Positions 41,637-50,901 of a stretch of DNA of 64,000 nt are shown here, one piece after another. This stretch comes from JAURVT01 sp049059935. Its GTDB lineage: Bacteria > Actinomycetota > Actinomycetes > Propionibacteriales > Nocardioidaceae. How positions within the stretch are numbered: position 1 is the stretch's first letter; each line of letters begins with the position of its first letter. The notes under the pieces are model-generated. The model saw nothing but the letters and a program-made list of their open reading frames with translations, ran no database searches and had not been told where the DNA came from. The position numbers were made by a program, and so were the translations under genes. The stretch is taken from positions 1-64,000 of the forward strand of contig NZ_JBMGQR010000003.1 of assembly GCF_049059935.1 (NCBI RefSeq), in the 5' to 3' direction.

Positions 41637-43067
41637 ATGCGCCGCTCCCCCGCCGTCCTCGCCGTGCTCTCCACCGTCCTCGCGCTCGTCGGCCTGAACG
41701 CCCCGGCGCAGGCGACCGGACGCGGCCACGACCACCACGCGTCGCGCGCCGGGTTCACGGCCAACGTGATGGCGCCGCTCAAGGTCACCGACTGGGCCGA
41801 CTTCACCGCCGACCTGCGCCGGGTGAAGGCCTACGGCGTGCAGGCCGTCAGCGTCGACGTCTGGTGGGGCGACGTCGAGAAGGCTGGCGACAACCGCTTC
41901 GACTGGAGCTACTACGACCGGGTCTTCGACGTCGTCACCGACGAGGGTCTCGACCTGGCGCCGATCCTGTCGTTCCACCAGTGCGGCGGCAACGTCGGCG
42001 ACGACTACACCAGCCTGCTGCCGTCGTGGCTCTGGGCCAAGTACGACGGACGCCGCCTCGACGGCGTCACGCTCGACGCCGACGGCCTCAAGCACCGCAG
42101 CGAGCAGGGCAACGTCTCGGCCGAGACGGTGCAGGGCTGGGCCGACGAGCTGGTGCTCGGCGAGTACCGCGACTTCACCAAGGCCTTCGCGCAGCGGTAC
42201 GGACGGACGCTGCGCCGCGACGTCGTCGAGGTGAACGTGTCGCTCGGCCCGTCGGGCGAGCTGCGCTACCCGTCCTACAACGCGCACGACACCGGCACCG
42301 GCTACCCCACACGTGGCGCGCTGCAGGCCTACTCGCCGCTCGCGGTGGCCGACTTCCGCGCGGACACGATCGACCGCTACGGCTCCCTGCGCCGCGTCAA
42401 CCGCGCCTGGGGCACCGCCTACCGCTCGGTGCGCCAGATCGCTCCCCCGGCCGACGCCGAGTCCTTCTTCGCCGACGGCACCTACAGCCGCACGCGGTAC
42501 GGACGGGACTTCGTCGACTGGTACAACGGCTCGCTCGCCGAGCACGGCGAGCGGATGCTCACCACCGTGGCCACGGCGCTCGGCCGGACGTTCCCCCGCG
42601 CCGACCTCGGCTACAAGGTGCCCGGCGTGCACTGGACGATGACCAACCCGGCCTTCCCGCGCGCCGCCGAGGTGACGTCGGGACTGATCAGCGGCATCGG
42701 TCCGCGCCGCGGTCACGGCTACGCGCGCTTCGTCGCCCTGGCGCGGCAGGTGCAGCGCGAGACCGGGCGGCACTCGGTCATGCACTTCACCTGCCTGGAG
42801 ATGATGGACCAGGACGTCGCGCCGCAGTACTCGCTGGCCCAGACGCTCGTCGGCTGGGTGGGCGACGAGGCCACCCGTCAGCGGGTCGACCTCAAGGGCG
42901 AGAACGCGCTCGCGGGCGGGGTGTACTCCGACGAGGGCTGGGACAACATCACCAGCGCGGTGGACGACCACGGCTACGACGGCCTCACCGTCCTGCGCGT
43001 CGGCGACGTCGCCGACGGCGTGGGCGCACGTCGCTACGCAGCCCTCATCGCCGCCCAGACCCCCTGA
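41637..43067 (+). CDS. Secreted beta-amylase (GH14)
   Basis: A 476-aa glycoside hydrolase family 14 enzyme, releasing maltose from non-reducing ends of alpha-1,4-glucans. Residues 1-26 are a signal peptide (MRRSPAVLAVLSTVLALVGL...). Both family signatures are exact: HQCGGNVGD (about 114-122) and GPSGELRYPSY (about 204-214), whose Glu (~208) is the catalytic acid. The Glu of KGENAL (~422) fits the catalytic base. No starch-binding domain follows. The start is uncertain: GTG codons at 41610 and 41622 are in frame, but the ATG gives the cleanest signal peptide. It is flanked by tRNA-Leu and pyk, with a strong hairpin before pyk. Confidence 0.92.
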   Translation: MRRSPAVLAVLSTVLALVGLNAPAQATGRGHDHHASRAGFTANVMAPLKVTDWADFTADLRRVKAYGVQAVSVDVWWGDVEKAGDNRFDWSYYDRVFDVVTDEGLDLAPILSFHQCGGNVGDDYTSLLPSWLWAKYDGRRLDGVTLDADGLKHRSEQGNVSAETVQGWADELVLGEYRDFTKAFAQRYGRTLRRDVVEVNVSLGPSGELRYPSYNAHDTGTGYPTRGALQAYSPLAVADFRADTIDRYGSLRRVNRAWGTAYRSVRQIAPPADAESFFADGTYSRTRYGRDFVDWYNGSLAEHGERMLTTVATALGRTFPRADLGYKVPGVHWTMTNPAFPRAAEVTSGLISGIGPRRGHGYARFVALARQVQRETGRHSVMHFTCLEMMDQDVAPQYSLAQTLVGWVGDEATRQRVDLKGENALAGGVYSDEGWDNITSAVDDHGYDGLTVLRVGDVADGVGARRYAALIAAQTP

Positions 43068-43074
43068 ACGCAGT

Positions 43075-43116
43075 TGTCGGTGCGTGGTGATGCCTGGGCA
43101 TCACCACGCACCGACA
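43075..43116. terminator. Perfect 20-bp bidirectional hairpin
   Basis: TGTCGGTGCGTGGTGATGCC (43075-43094) pairs perfectly with 43097-43116 around a 2-nt TG. It lies between the convergent beta-amylase and pyk genes and can end both. Confidence 0.8.
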
Positions 43117-43135
43117 GCTCCGCGGAGGCGGTGGG

Positions 43136-44593
43136 TCAGCTCATCTCGATCGGGGTGCGGTAGGCCGGGGAGACGCCCTTGATCGCGTCGCCCATGCGGT
43201 GGATGCGCACCGCGTTGGTCGAGCCGGGGATGCCCGGGGGGCTCCCGGCGACGATGACGACCTCCTCGCCCTCCTTCAGCCGGCCCGACTCGTAGAGCGC
43301 GCGGTCGACCTGGAGCACCATCTCGTCGGTGTGGTCCACCTCGGGGACGAGGAACGTCTCGACGCCCCACGACAGCGCGAGCTGCGAGCGGACGACGGGC
43401 ACCGGCGTGAACGCGAGCACCTGGACGGGCGAGCGGTAGCGCGTCATGCGTCGCGCGGACCCGCCGATGGTGGTGAAGCAGACGATGTAGCGGGCGTCGA
43501 TCGACTCGGCGACGTCGGCCGCGGCCCGGCAGATGATGCCGCTGCGGGTACGGGGCTTCCAGGTGTAGGCCGCCATCAGCGGCAGGCCCTCGTCCTCGGT
43601 GGAGGAGATGATGCGCGCCATCGTCTCGACGGTCTCGACCGGGTACTCGCCCACGCTGGTCTCGCCCGACAGCATGACGGCGTCGGCGCCGTCGAGGATC
43701 GCGTTGGCGACGTCGGAGGCCTCGGCGCGCGTGGGGCGCGGCGAGGTGATCATCGACTCGAGCATCTGCGTGGCGACGATGACCGGCTTGGCGTTGCGAC
43801 GGGCCTTCTCGACGATCCGCTTCTGCACGATCGGGACCTGCTCGAGCGGCAGCTCGACGCCGAGGTCGCCGCGCGCGACCATGACGCCGTCGAAGGCGTC
43901 CATGATCTCGTCGAGGTTCTCGACGGCCTGCGGCTTCTCGATCTTGGCGATGATCGGGCGGGTGACGCCCTCCTCGTCCATGATCTTGTGCACGTCGGCG
44001 GCGTCGGCGGCCGAGCGGACGAACGACAGCGCGATGAAGTCGACGCCCTGGCGCAGGGCCCAGCGGAGGTCGTCGATGTCCTTCTCGGACATCGCGGGCA
44101 CGCTGACGGCCACGCCCGGCAGGTTGATGCCCTTGTTGTTGCTGAGCCTGCCGGAGACCTCGCACACGCAGGTGACGTCGGTGTCGCTGACCGCGGTGGC
44201 CCGCAGGCCGACGCGGCCGTCGTCGATGAGGATCTGGTCGCCGACGTTGACGTCGCCGGGCAGGCCCTTGTACGTGGTCGAGCAGCGCTCGGTGTCACCC
44301 AGCACGTCGTCGATCGTGATGACGAACGTGTCGCCGACCTTGAGGTCGACGGGGCCCTCGGCGAACCGGCCGAGACGGATCTTGGGACCCTGCAGGTCCG
44401 CGAGGATCGCGATGGCCTTGCCGGTCGTGTCGGTGGCGGCCCTCACCTGGTCGTACCTCATGGCGTGGTCGGGGTGGTCGCCGTGGCTCATGTTCAGCCG
44501 GGCGACGTCCATACCAGCCTCGGCGAGCTCGAGGAGCTTGCCTTCGGGGTCGGTGGCGGGTCCGAGGGTACAAACGATCTTGGCTCTACGCAC
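43136..44593 (-). CDS. pyk: Pyruvate kinase
   Basis: A 485-aa glycolytic enzyme making pyruvate and ATP from PEP and ADP. It begins MRRAKIVCTLGPATDPEGKL, has MDVARLNMSHGDH, the active-site stretch ARGDLGVELPLEQVPIVQKR (near residue 252) and NAKPVIVATQMLESMITSPR-like substrate/metal residues. A C-terminal allosteric domain follows (about 355-485). The GTG was chosen over an ATG 21 nt upstream because TATGGT ends 6 nt before it, a leaderless layout, and because the protein then starts at the family's conserved N-terminus. It converges with beta-amylase. Confidence 0.96.
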   Translation of the reverse strand: MRRAKIVCTLGPATDPEGKLLELAEAGMDVARLNMSHGDHPDHAMRYDQVRAATDTTGKAIAILADLQGPKIRLGRFAEGPVDLKVGDTFVITIDDVLGDTERCSTTYKGLPGDVNVGDQILIDDGRVGLRATAVSDTDVTCVCEVSGRLSNNKGINLPGVAVSVPAMSEKDIDDLRWALRQGVDFIALSFVRSAADAADVHKIMDEEGVTRPIIAKIEKPQAVENLDEIMDAFDGVMVARGDLGVELPLEQVPIVQKRIVEKARRNAKPVIVATQMLESMITSPRPTRAEASDVANAILDGADAVMLSGETSVGEYPVETVETMARIISSTEDEGLPLMAAYTWKPRTRSGIICRAAADVAESIDARYIVCFTTIGGSARRMTRYRSPVQVLAFTPVPVVRSQLALSWGVETFLVPEVDHTDEMVLQVDRALYESGRLKEGEEVVIVAGSPPGIPGSTNAVRIHRMGDAIKGVSPAYRTPIEMS

Positions 44594-44599
44594 GGAGCC

Positions 44600-44605
44600 A
44601 CCATA
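44600..44605 (-). promoter_or_regulatory. pyk: -10 hexamer of pyk
   Basis: TATGGT on the minus strand ends 6 nt before the GTG at 44593. It lies between the upstream ATG and the GTG, so it argues for the shorter protein. Confidence 0.6.
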
Positions 44606-44680
44606 GGCGTTCACCGCGCCGATTTACAGTCAGGTCGACAAATTCTCGGTGACGTGTCGGGGTCGCCGCCTGGACGACGG

Positions 44681-44706
44681 ACGCCCCCGGCCGGAGCCGG
44701 GGGCGT
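44681..44706 (-). terminator. Terminator of gltBD
   Basis: ACGCCCCCGGC and its exact complement flank a CGGA loop, 17 bp past the gltD stop. Confidence 0.7.
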
Positions 44707-44723
44707 GGGTCGCGAGCGGTGCG

Positions 44724-46190
44724 TCAGGCGACGACCGGACGGGCCGTCGGCGGGATGGGCGCCGGCAGGTTGGTCTCGCCCGACAGGTACGCGTCGACGC
44801 CCGCGGCGCAGGCGCGTCCCTCGGCGAGGGCCCAGACGATGAGCGACTGCCCGCGGCCGGCGTCACCGGCGACGAACACGCCGGGCACCGACGTCATGTA
44901 GCTCTTGTCGCGCACCAGGTTGCCGCGGTCGTCGACCTCGAGCCCGAGCTGCTGCACGGCGCCGCCGGTCTCGGGGCCGGTGAAGCCCATCGCGAAGAGC
45001 ACCAGCTGGGCCGGGATCTCCCGCTCGGTGCCCTCGACCTCGGTGAGCTTGCCGTCCTCGAAGGTGACCTCCACCAGACGGAGCCCGCTGACCTGGCCGT
45101 CGTCGTCGCCGAGGAACTCCTTGGTCGAGACCGAGTAGACGCGCTCGCCGTCCTCCTCGTGCGCCGACGACACCTTGTACGTCATCGGGTACGTGGGCCA
45201 CGGCTGGTGCTCGGGACGCTCGTCGGCGGGCCGCGGCATGATCTCGAGCTGCGTGATCGAGCGGGCGCCCTGACGGATCGAGGTGCCCAGGCAGTCCGCG
45301 CCGGTGTCGCCGCCGCCGATGATGACGACGTCCTTGCCGGTGGCGGTCACCTGGCCCTCGACCTCCTCGCCGAGCGCGACGCGGTTGGCCGGGGGCAGGA
45401 AGTCCATCGCCTGCAGGATGCCGCCGTGCTCGCGTCCGTCGATGGGCAGGTCGCGGCGCACGGTGGCGCCGGTGGCGAACACGACGGCGTCGTAGCGGTC
45501 GCGCAGCTGGGGACCGGTGACCGACTCCCCCACCGCGGAGCCGCAGCGGAAGATCGTGCCCTCCTTGCGCATCTGGTCGATGCGACGGTCGAGCTGGACC
45601 TTCTCCATCTTGAACTCGGGGATGCCGTAGCGGAGCAGGCCGCCGGGCTTGTCGTCGCGCTCGTAGACCGCGACGGTGTGCCCGGCGCGGGTGAGCTGCT
45701 GGGCGACGGCCAGCCCGGCGGGGCCGGAGCCGACGACCGCGACGGTCTTGCCCGTGAGCCACTCGGGGGGCTCGGGGCGGACCCAGCCCTCCTCCCACGC
45801 CTTGTCGATGATCGAGACCTCGACGTTCTTGATCGTCACCGGGTCGCGGTTGATGCCGACGACGCAGGCGGTCTCGCAGGGCGCCGGGCACAGGCGTCCG
45901 GTGAACTCGGGGAAGTTGTTGGTGGCGTGCAGACGGTCGGTGGCCGCCTCCCAGTCGTCACGCCAGACCAGGTCGTTCCACTCGGGGATCAGGTTGCCCA
46001 GCGGGCAACCGTTGTGGCAGAACGGGATGCCGCAGTCCATGCAGCGACCGGCCTGCTCGCTGATGATCGGCAGCAGCGCCCGCCCGGGTCCACCGGGGTA
46101 GACCTCGTTCCAGTCCTGGACGCGCTCCTCCACGGGGCGGCGCTCGGCCACCTCGCGGGGGGTCGTGATGAATCCTCTCGGGTCAGCCAC
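44724..46190 (-). CDS. gltD: Glutamate synthase small (beta) subunit
   Basis: A 488-aa NADPH-oxidising subunit of GOGAT, passing electrons to GltB for glutamate synthesis from glutamine and 2-oxoglutarate. The N-terminal Fe-S part has CMDCGIPFCHNGCPLGNLIP and RLCPAPCETACVVGIN. The FAD Rossmann motif is VAVVGSGPAGLAVAQQL (near residue 148) and the NADPH motif VVIIGGGDTGADCLGTSIRQ (near 288). A final FAD segment is GVFVAGDAGRGQSLIVWALA. The GTG start overlaps the end of gltB by 8 bp, so the two are coupled. Confidence 0.96.
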   Translation of the reverse strand: MADPRGFITTPREVAERRPVEERVQDWNEVYPGGPGRALLPIISEQAGRCMDCGIPFCHNGCPLGNLIPEWNDLVWRDDWEAATDRLHATNNFPEFTGRLCPAPCETACVVGINRDPVTIKNVEVSIIDKAWEEGWVRPEPPEWLTGKTVAVVGSGPAGLAVAQQLTRAGHTVAVYERDDKPGGLLRYGIPEFKMEKVQLDRRIDQMRKEGTIFRCGSAVGESVTGPQLRDRYDAVVFATGATVRRDLPIDGREHGGILQAMDFLPPANRVALGEEVEGQVTATGKDVVIIGGGDTGADCLGTSIRQGARSITQLEIMPRPADERPEHQPWPTYPMTYKVSSAHEEDGERVYSVSTKEFLGDDDGQVSGLRLVEVTFEDGKLTEVEGTEREIPAQLVLFAMGFTGPETGGAVQQLGLEVDDRGNLVRDKSYMTSVPGVFVAGDAGRGQSLIVWALAEGRACAAGVDAYLSGETNLPAPIPPTARPVVA

Positions 46191-49100
46191 GGCTCGCCGC
46201 TCCCATCATCGCCTCGGTGGTCTCGTCCTCGTCCAGGCCGTCCTTCTCGGCTTCGGCCTTGGCGGCGAGGACTTTGCGGTAGTTGCCCGGCATCACCTGG
46301 GTGAAGCGGGCGACGCTGGCGTCCCAGTCGTCCAGGAGCGCCTGCGCGACGGCCGAGCCGGTCTCCTCGCCGTGACGCTGCACGAGGGCGCGGAGCTCCT
46401 CGGACGTCTCGTCGGGCACCGGGCCGAGCTCGACCATCTCGGTGTTGACGCGGTCGTGGTCGAGGTCGAGGACGTACGCGACGCCCCCGCTCATGCCGGC
46501 CGCGAAGTTGCGGCCGGTGGCACCGAGCACGACGGCACGGCCACCGGTCATGTACTCGCAGCCGTGGTCGCCCACGCCCTCCACGACGGCGGTGGCGCCG
46601 GAGTTGCGGACGCAGAAGCGCTCGCCGACCCGTCCGCGCAGGAACAGCTCGCCGGACGTCGCACCGAAGCCGATGACGTTGCCCGCGATGATCTGGTCCT
46701 CGGCGACGAACTCGGCGTCGCGTGGCGGACGGACGACGATGCGTCCGCCTGACAGGCCCTTGCCGACGTAGTCGTTGCCCTCGCCCTCCAGGCGCATGGT
46801 GATGCCGCGCGGCACGAACGCGCCGAACGACTGGCCGGCCGCACCGGTGAAGGTGATGTCGATGGTGTCGTCGGGCAGACCCTCGCCGCGGAACCGCTTG
46901 GTCACCTCGTGGCCGAGCATGGTGCCGACCGTCCGGTTGACGTTGCGGATCTCGACCTGCGCGCGCACCGGCTCGGACCGCTCGAGCGCGTCGCCGGACA
47001 GCGCGATCAGCTCGTTGTCGAGCGCCCGCTCGAGCCCGTGGTCCTGGCCGCGCGTGCGGCGCAGCGAGGCGCCCTCGGCGAGGGCGGGCACGTGCAGGAT
47101 CGGCGTCAGGTCGAGTCCCTCGGCCTTCCAGTGGTCGACGGCCTTGCGGGAGTCGAGCAGCTCGGCGTGGCCGACGGCCTCCTCGATGGTGCGCAGACCG
47201 AGCGACGCGAGGATCTCGCGCACCTCCTCGGCGACGTACTCGAAGAAGTTGACGACGTACTCGGCCTTGCCCGAGAACTTCTTGCGCAGCTCGCGGTTCT
47301 GCGTCGCGACGCCGACGGGGCAGGTGTCGAGGTGGCAGACGCGCATCATGATGCAGCCCGAGACCACGAGCGGCGCGGTGGCGAACCCGAACTCCTCGGC
47401 GCCCAGCAGCGCGGCCACGACGACGTCGCGACCGGTCTTGAGCTGGCCGTCGCACTGCACGACGATGCGGTCGCGCAGACCGTTCATCAGCAGCGTCTGC
47501 TGGGTCTCGGCCAGGCCGAGCTCCCACGGACCGCCGGCGTGCTTGAGCGACGTCAGCGGCGACGCGCCGGTGCCGCCGTCGTGACCGGAGATCAGGACGA
47601 CGTCGGCGTGCGCCTTGGAGACGCCCGCCGCGACCGTGCCCACACCGACCTCGGAGACGAGCTTGACGTGCACGCGCGCCGCCGGGTTGGCGTTCTTCAG
47701 GTCGTGGATGAGCTGCTTGAGGTCCTCGATCGAGTAGATGTCGTGGTGCGGCGGCGGCGAGATCAGGCCGACGCCGGGCGTGGAGTACCGCGTCTCGGCG
47801 ATCCACGGGTACACCTTCGGACCGGGCAGCTGCCCACCCTCGCCGGGCTTGGCGCCCTGGGCCATCTTGATCTGGATGTCGTCGGCGTTGGTCAGGTACT
47901 CCGACGTGACGCCGAAGCGGCCCGAGGCGACCTGCTTGATCGCGCTGCGGCGCTCGGCGTCGTACAGGCGGTCGGGGTGCTCGCCGCCCTCGCCGGTGTT
48001 GGACTTGCCGCCGAGGCGGTTCATCGCGATCGCGAGGGTCTCGTGCGCCTCCTCGCTGATCGACCCGTACGACATGGCGCCGGTGGAGAAGCGCTTGACG
48101 ATCTCGCTGACCGGCTCGACCTCGTCGATCGAGATGGGCTCGCGGTCGCCGGGCTCGAAGGCGAGCAGGCCGCGCAGCGTCATCAGCCGCTCGGACTGCT
48201 CGTCGACGCGGCTCGTGTACTGCTTGAACACGTCGTAGCGGCCGGTGCGCGTGGAGTGCTGGAGGCGGAACACCGTCTCGGGGTCGAACAGGTGCTCGGC
48301 GCCGCCGCGACGCCACTGGTACTCGCCGCCGGTCTCGAGCAGCCGGCGCGCGGCGGGGATGCCGCTCGTCGGGTACGCCTTGGCGTGCCGGCGGCGCACC
48401 TCCTCGGCGACGACGTCGAGGCCGATGCCGCCGAGCTTGGACGTGGTGCCGGTGAAGTAGCGGTCGACCAGGTCCGACGAGAGGCCGACGGCCTCGAAGA
48501 TCTGGGCGCCGGTGTAGGACGCGACGGTGGAGACGCCCATCTTGCTCATCACCTTGAGCACGCCCTTGCCCAGGGAGTACACGAGGTTGCGGACGGCCTT
48601 CTCGGGCTCGACGCCCTGGACGATGACGCCGGTGCGCGCGAGGTCCTCGGCCGACTCCATGGCCAGGTACGGGTTGACCGCCGAGGCGCCGTAGCCGATG
48701 AGGAGCGCCACGTGGTGCACCTCGCGGACGTCGCCGGCCTCGATCACCAGGCCGACGCGCGTGCGCGTCTTCTCGCGCACCAGGTGGTGGTGGACGGCGC
48801 CGGTGAGCAGCAGCGACGGGATCGGCGCGACGTCGGCGCTGGAGTGGCGGTCGGACAGCACGATGATGCGCGCGCCGTCCTCGATCGCGGCGGACACCTC
48901 GGAGCAGATCTCGTCCAGGCGCGACCGCAGGGCCTCGCCGCCGCCGTGCACGTCGTAGAGCCCGCGGACGACGTGCGCCGCGTAGCCGGGCTTGTCGCCG
49001 TGACGGTTGACGTGCCGGATCTTGCCGAGCTCGTCGTTGTCGATGACGGGGAACGGCAGCTGCAGCATCCGGCAGGACGCCGGTCCGGGCCGCAGGACGT

Positions 49101-50712
49101 TGCCCTCGGGGCCGATCAGGCCACCGAGCGAGGTGACGAGCTCCTCGCGGATCGCGTCGAGCGGCGGGTTGGTGACCTGCGCGAACAGCTGGCTGAAGTA
49201 GTCGAACAGCAGGCGCGGACGGTCCGACAGCACCGCGAGCGGGGTGTCGGTGCCCATCGAGCCGATCGGCTCCGCACCGGTCTTGGCCATGGGCGCGACG
49301 AGGATGCGCAGCTCCTCCTCGGTGTACCCGAACACCTGCTGGCGACGGGTGACCGAGGCGTGCGTGTGCACGATGTGCTCGAGCTCGGGCAGGTCCTCGA
49401 AGCGGATCAGGCCGGAGTAGAGCCACTCGTCGTACGGCTCGGCGTTCGCCAGGCCGTCCTTGATCTCGGCGTCGGGCACGATGCGGCCCTCGTCGAGGTC
49501 GAGCAGCAGCATCTTGCCGGGCTCGAGGCGGCCCTTCTCGGTGATGGTGGCGGGGTCGAGGTCGAGCACGCCGGCCTCGGAGGCCAGGACGACCAGGCCG
49601 TCCTCGGTCACCCAGTAGCGGCCGGGACGCAGGCCGTTGCGGTCGAGCACGGCGCCGACCTGGCGGCCGTCGGTGAAGCACACGCACGCGGGGCCGTCCC
49701 ACGGCTCCATCAGCGCGGAGTGGAACTCGTAGAACGCCCGGCGCTTGGCGTCCATCGTGGGGTCGTTCTCCCACGCCTCGGGGATCATCATCATCATCGC
49801 GTGCGGCAGCGAGCGGCCGCTGAGGTGCAGGAGCTCGAGGACCTCGTCGAACGAGGCCGAGTCGCTGCCCTGCGGGTCGATGACGGGGAAGATGCGCTCG
49901 AGGTCGCCGGGGATCAGGTCGGTGGACAGCAGCGCCTCGCGGGCCCGCATCCAGTTGCGGTTGCCCTTCGCGGTGTTGATCTCGCCGTTGTGCGCGATGA
50001 AGCGGAACGGGTGCGCCAGCGGCCAGCTGGGGAACGTGTTGGTCGAGAAGCGGCTGTGCACGATGACGACGGCCGAGGCCATGCGCTCGTCCAGCAGCTC
50101 GGGGAAGAACTGCTCGAGCTGCTCGGTGGTGAGCATGCCCTTGTAGCCCAGCGTGCGCGCGGACAACGTCGGGAAGTACACGCCGACCTCGTGCTCGGCG
50201 CGCTTGCGCAGGCAGTAGGCCAGGCGGTCCAGGGCGAGGCCCGTGACGCGGCCGGCCCGGCCCGAGACGAAGAGCTGGGAGAACGACGGCATGCACCCGC
50301 GCGACGTGGCGCCGAGGATGCCGGGCTCGGTGGGTACCTCGCGCCAGCCGAGGACGCGCAGGCCCTCCTCGTCGGCGATCTGCTCGATCCGTGAGCGGCT
50401 CTTGGCCGCCTCGTCCGCGTCGTCGGGGAGGAACGCGATGCCGACGGCGTAGGCGCCGGCGTAGGGCAGCTCGAAGTCGACCACGTCGCGCAGGAACGCG
50501 TCGGGCACCTGCATGAGGATGCCGGCGCCGTCACCGGAGTCGGGCTCGGCGCCGGAGGCACCGCGGTGGTCGAGGTTGCGCAGCGCGGTCAGGCCCTTGG
50601 CGACGATGTCGTTGCTCGCCTGGCCCGTCAGCGTCGCCACGAAGGCCACGCCGCACGCGTCGTGCTCGTGGAGTCCGTCGTACAGGCCCTGGGGCCGGGG
50701 GGATGCGTCCAT
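46183..50712 (-). CDS. gltB: Glutamate synthase large (alpha) subunit
   Basis: A 1509-aa amidotransferase-synthase. The short N-terminal propeptide is followed by HEHDACGVAFVATL, whose Cys (~20) becomes the N-terminal nucleophile of the glutaminase domain. The central and FMN synthase domains include KSNTGEGGEHPDRL, SGHDGGTGASPLTSLKHAG and the 3Fe-4S cysteines in CIMMRVCHLDTCPVGVATQN. The C-terminal GXGXG beta-helix ends the protein (GFGATSGELFLRGRVGERFC). Length is normal. The ATG of MDASPRPQG was chosen for its GGAGAGG ribosome site and correct propeptide length. The promoter region carries a GlnR-like site. Confidence 0.97.
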   Translation of the reverse strand: MDASPRPQGLYDGLHEHDACGVAFVATLTGQASNDIVAKGLTALRNLDHRGASGAEPDSGDGAGILMQVPDAFLRDVVDFELPYAGAYAVGIAFLPDDADEAAKSRSRIEQIADEEGLRVLGWREVPTEPGILGATSRGCMPSFSQLFVSGRAGRVTGLALDRLAYCLRKRAEHEVGVYFPTLSARTLGYKGMLTTEQLEQFFPELLDERMASAVVIVHSRFSTNTFPSWPLAHPFRFIAHNGEINTAKGNRNWMRAREALLSTDLIPGDLERIFPVIDPQGSDSASFDEVLELLHLSGRSLPHAMMMMIPEAWENDPTMDAKRRAFYEFHSALMEPWDGPACVCFTDGRQVGAVLDRNGLRPGRYWVTEDGLVVLASEAGVLDLDPATITEKGRLEPGKMLLLDLDEGRIVPDAEIKDGLANAEPYDEWLYSGLIRFEDLPELEHIVHTHASVTRRQQVFGYTEEELRILVAPMAKTGAEPIGSMGTDTPLAVLSDRPRLLFDYFSQLFAQVTNPPLDAIREELVTSLGGLIGPEGNVLRPGPASCRMLQLPFPVIDNDELGKIRHVNRHGDKPGYAAHVVRGLYDVHGGGEALRSRLDEICSEVSAAIEDGARIIVLSDRHSSADVAPIPSLLLTGAVHHHLVREKTRTRVGLVIEAGDVREVHHVALLIGYGASAVNPYLAMESAEDLARTGVIVQGVEPEKAVRNLVYSLGKGVLKVMSKMGVSTVASYTGAQIFEAVGLSSDLVDRYFTGTTSKLGGIGLDVVAEEVRRRHAKAYPTSGIPAARRLLETGGEYQWRRGGAEHLFDPETVFRLQHSTRTGRYDVFKQYTSRVDEQSERLMTLRGLLAFEPGDREPISIDEVEPVSEIVKRFSTGAMSYGSISEEAHETLAIAMNRLGGKSNTGEGGEHPDRLYDAERRSAIKQVASGRFGVTSEYLTNADDIQIKMAQGAKPGEGGQLPGPKVYPWIAETRYSTPGVGLISPPPHHDIYSIEDLKQLIHDLKNANPAARVHVKLVSEVGVGTVAAGVSKAHADVVLISGHDGGTGASPLTSLKHAGGPWELGLAETQQTLLMNGLRDRIVVQCDGQLKTGRDVVVAALLGAEEFGFATAPLVVSGCIMMRVCHLDTCPVGVATQNRELRKKFSGKAEYVVNFFEYVAEEVREILASLGLRTIEEAVGHAELLDSRKAVDHWKAEGLDLTPILHVPALAEGASLRRTRGQDHGLERALDNELIALSGDALERSEPVRAQVEIRNVNRTVGTMLGHEVTKRFRGEGLPDDTIDITFTGAAGQSFGAFVPRGITMRLEGEGNDYVGKGLSGGRIVVRPPRDAEFVAEDQIIAGNVIGFGATSGELFLRGRVGERFCVRNSGATAVVEGVGDHGCEYMTGGRAVVLGATGRNFAAGMSGGVAYVLDLDHDRVNTEMVELGPVPDETSEELRALVQRHGEETGSAVAQALLDDWDASVARFTQVMPGNYRKVLAAKAEAEKDGLDEDETTEAMMGAASRG

Positions 50713-50847
50713 GCGACACCTCTCCGGTCGTCTCACGGTGCCCGGGGAGCCGGGCCACTGGTCCAATGTTGGGGTCCCACGGCCGGGTGCCGCAACGGCG
50801 GCCCGACCGGGGTTCCACGGGGACGACTCTGGCCCTGCAGCCTCCAC

Positions 50848-50865
50848 AGATTACATGAACGTGAC
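50848..50865 (-). promoter_or_regulatory. gltB promoter with GlnR-like half-sites
   Basis: On the minus strand GTCAC-6 nt-GTAAT (50865-50850) resembles the actinobacterial GlnR box (GTnAC-n6-GnAAC). TAATCT (50853-50848), a good -10, overlaps its right half. This fits nitrogen control of gltBD; the leader would be about 130 nt. Confidence 0.4.
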
Positions 50866-50901
50866 GTGTGGTCCGATCAGGTAGCCCCGGGCCCGGCCAC
50901 G

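Noticed and set aside
41219..41640. Genomic island integrated at tRNA-Leu
   Set aside because: No integrase and no direct repeat of the tRNA 3' end were seen; composition of the neighbouring genes is native.
44594..44614. Upstream ATG start for pyk at 44614
   Set aside because: The TATGGT -10 lies between this ATG and the GTG at 44593; the family N-terminus starts at the GTG.
45989..50394. Long open frames over gltB (1435 aa on the same strand in another frame, 1161 aa on the plus strand)
   Set aside because: Arg/Pro- or Val/Asp-rich shadow frames of the well-supported gltB; no domains.
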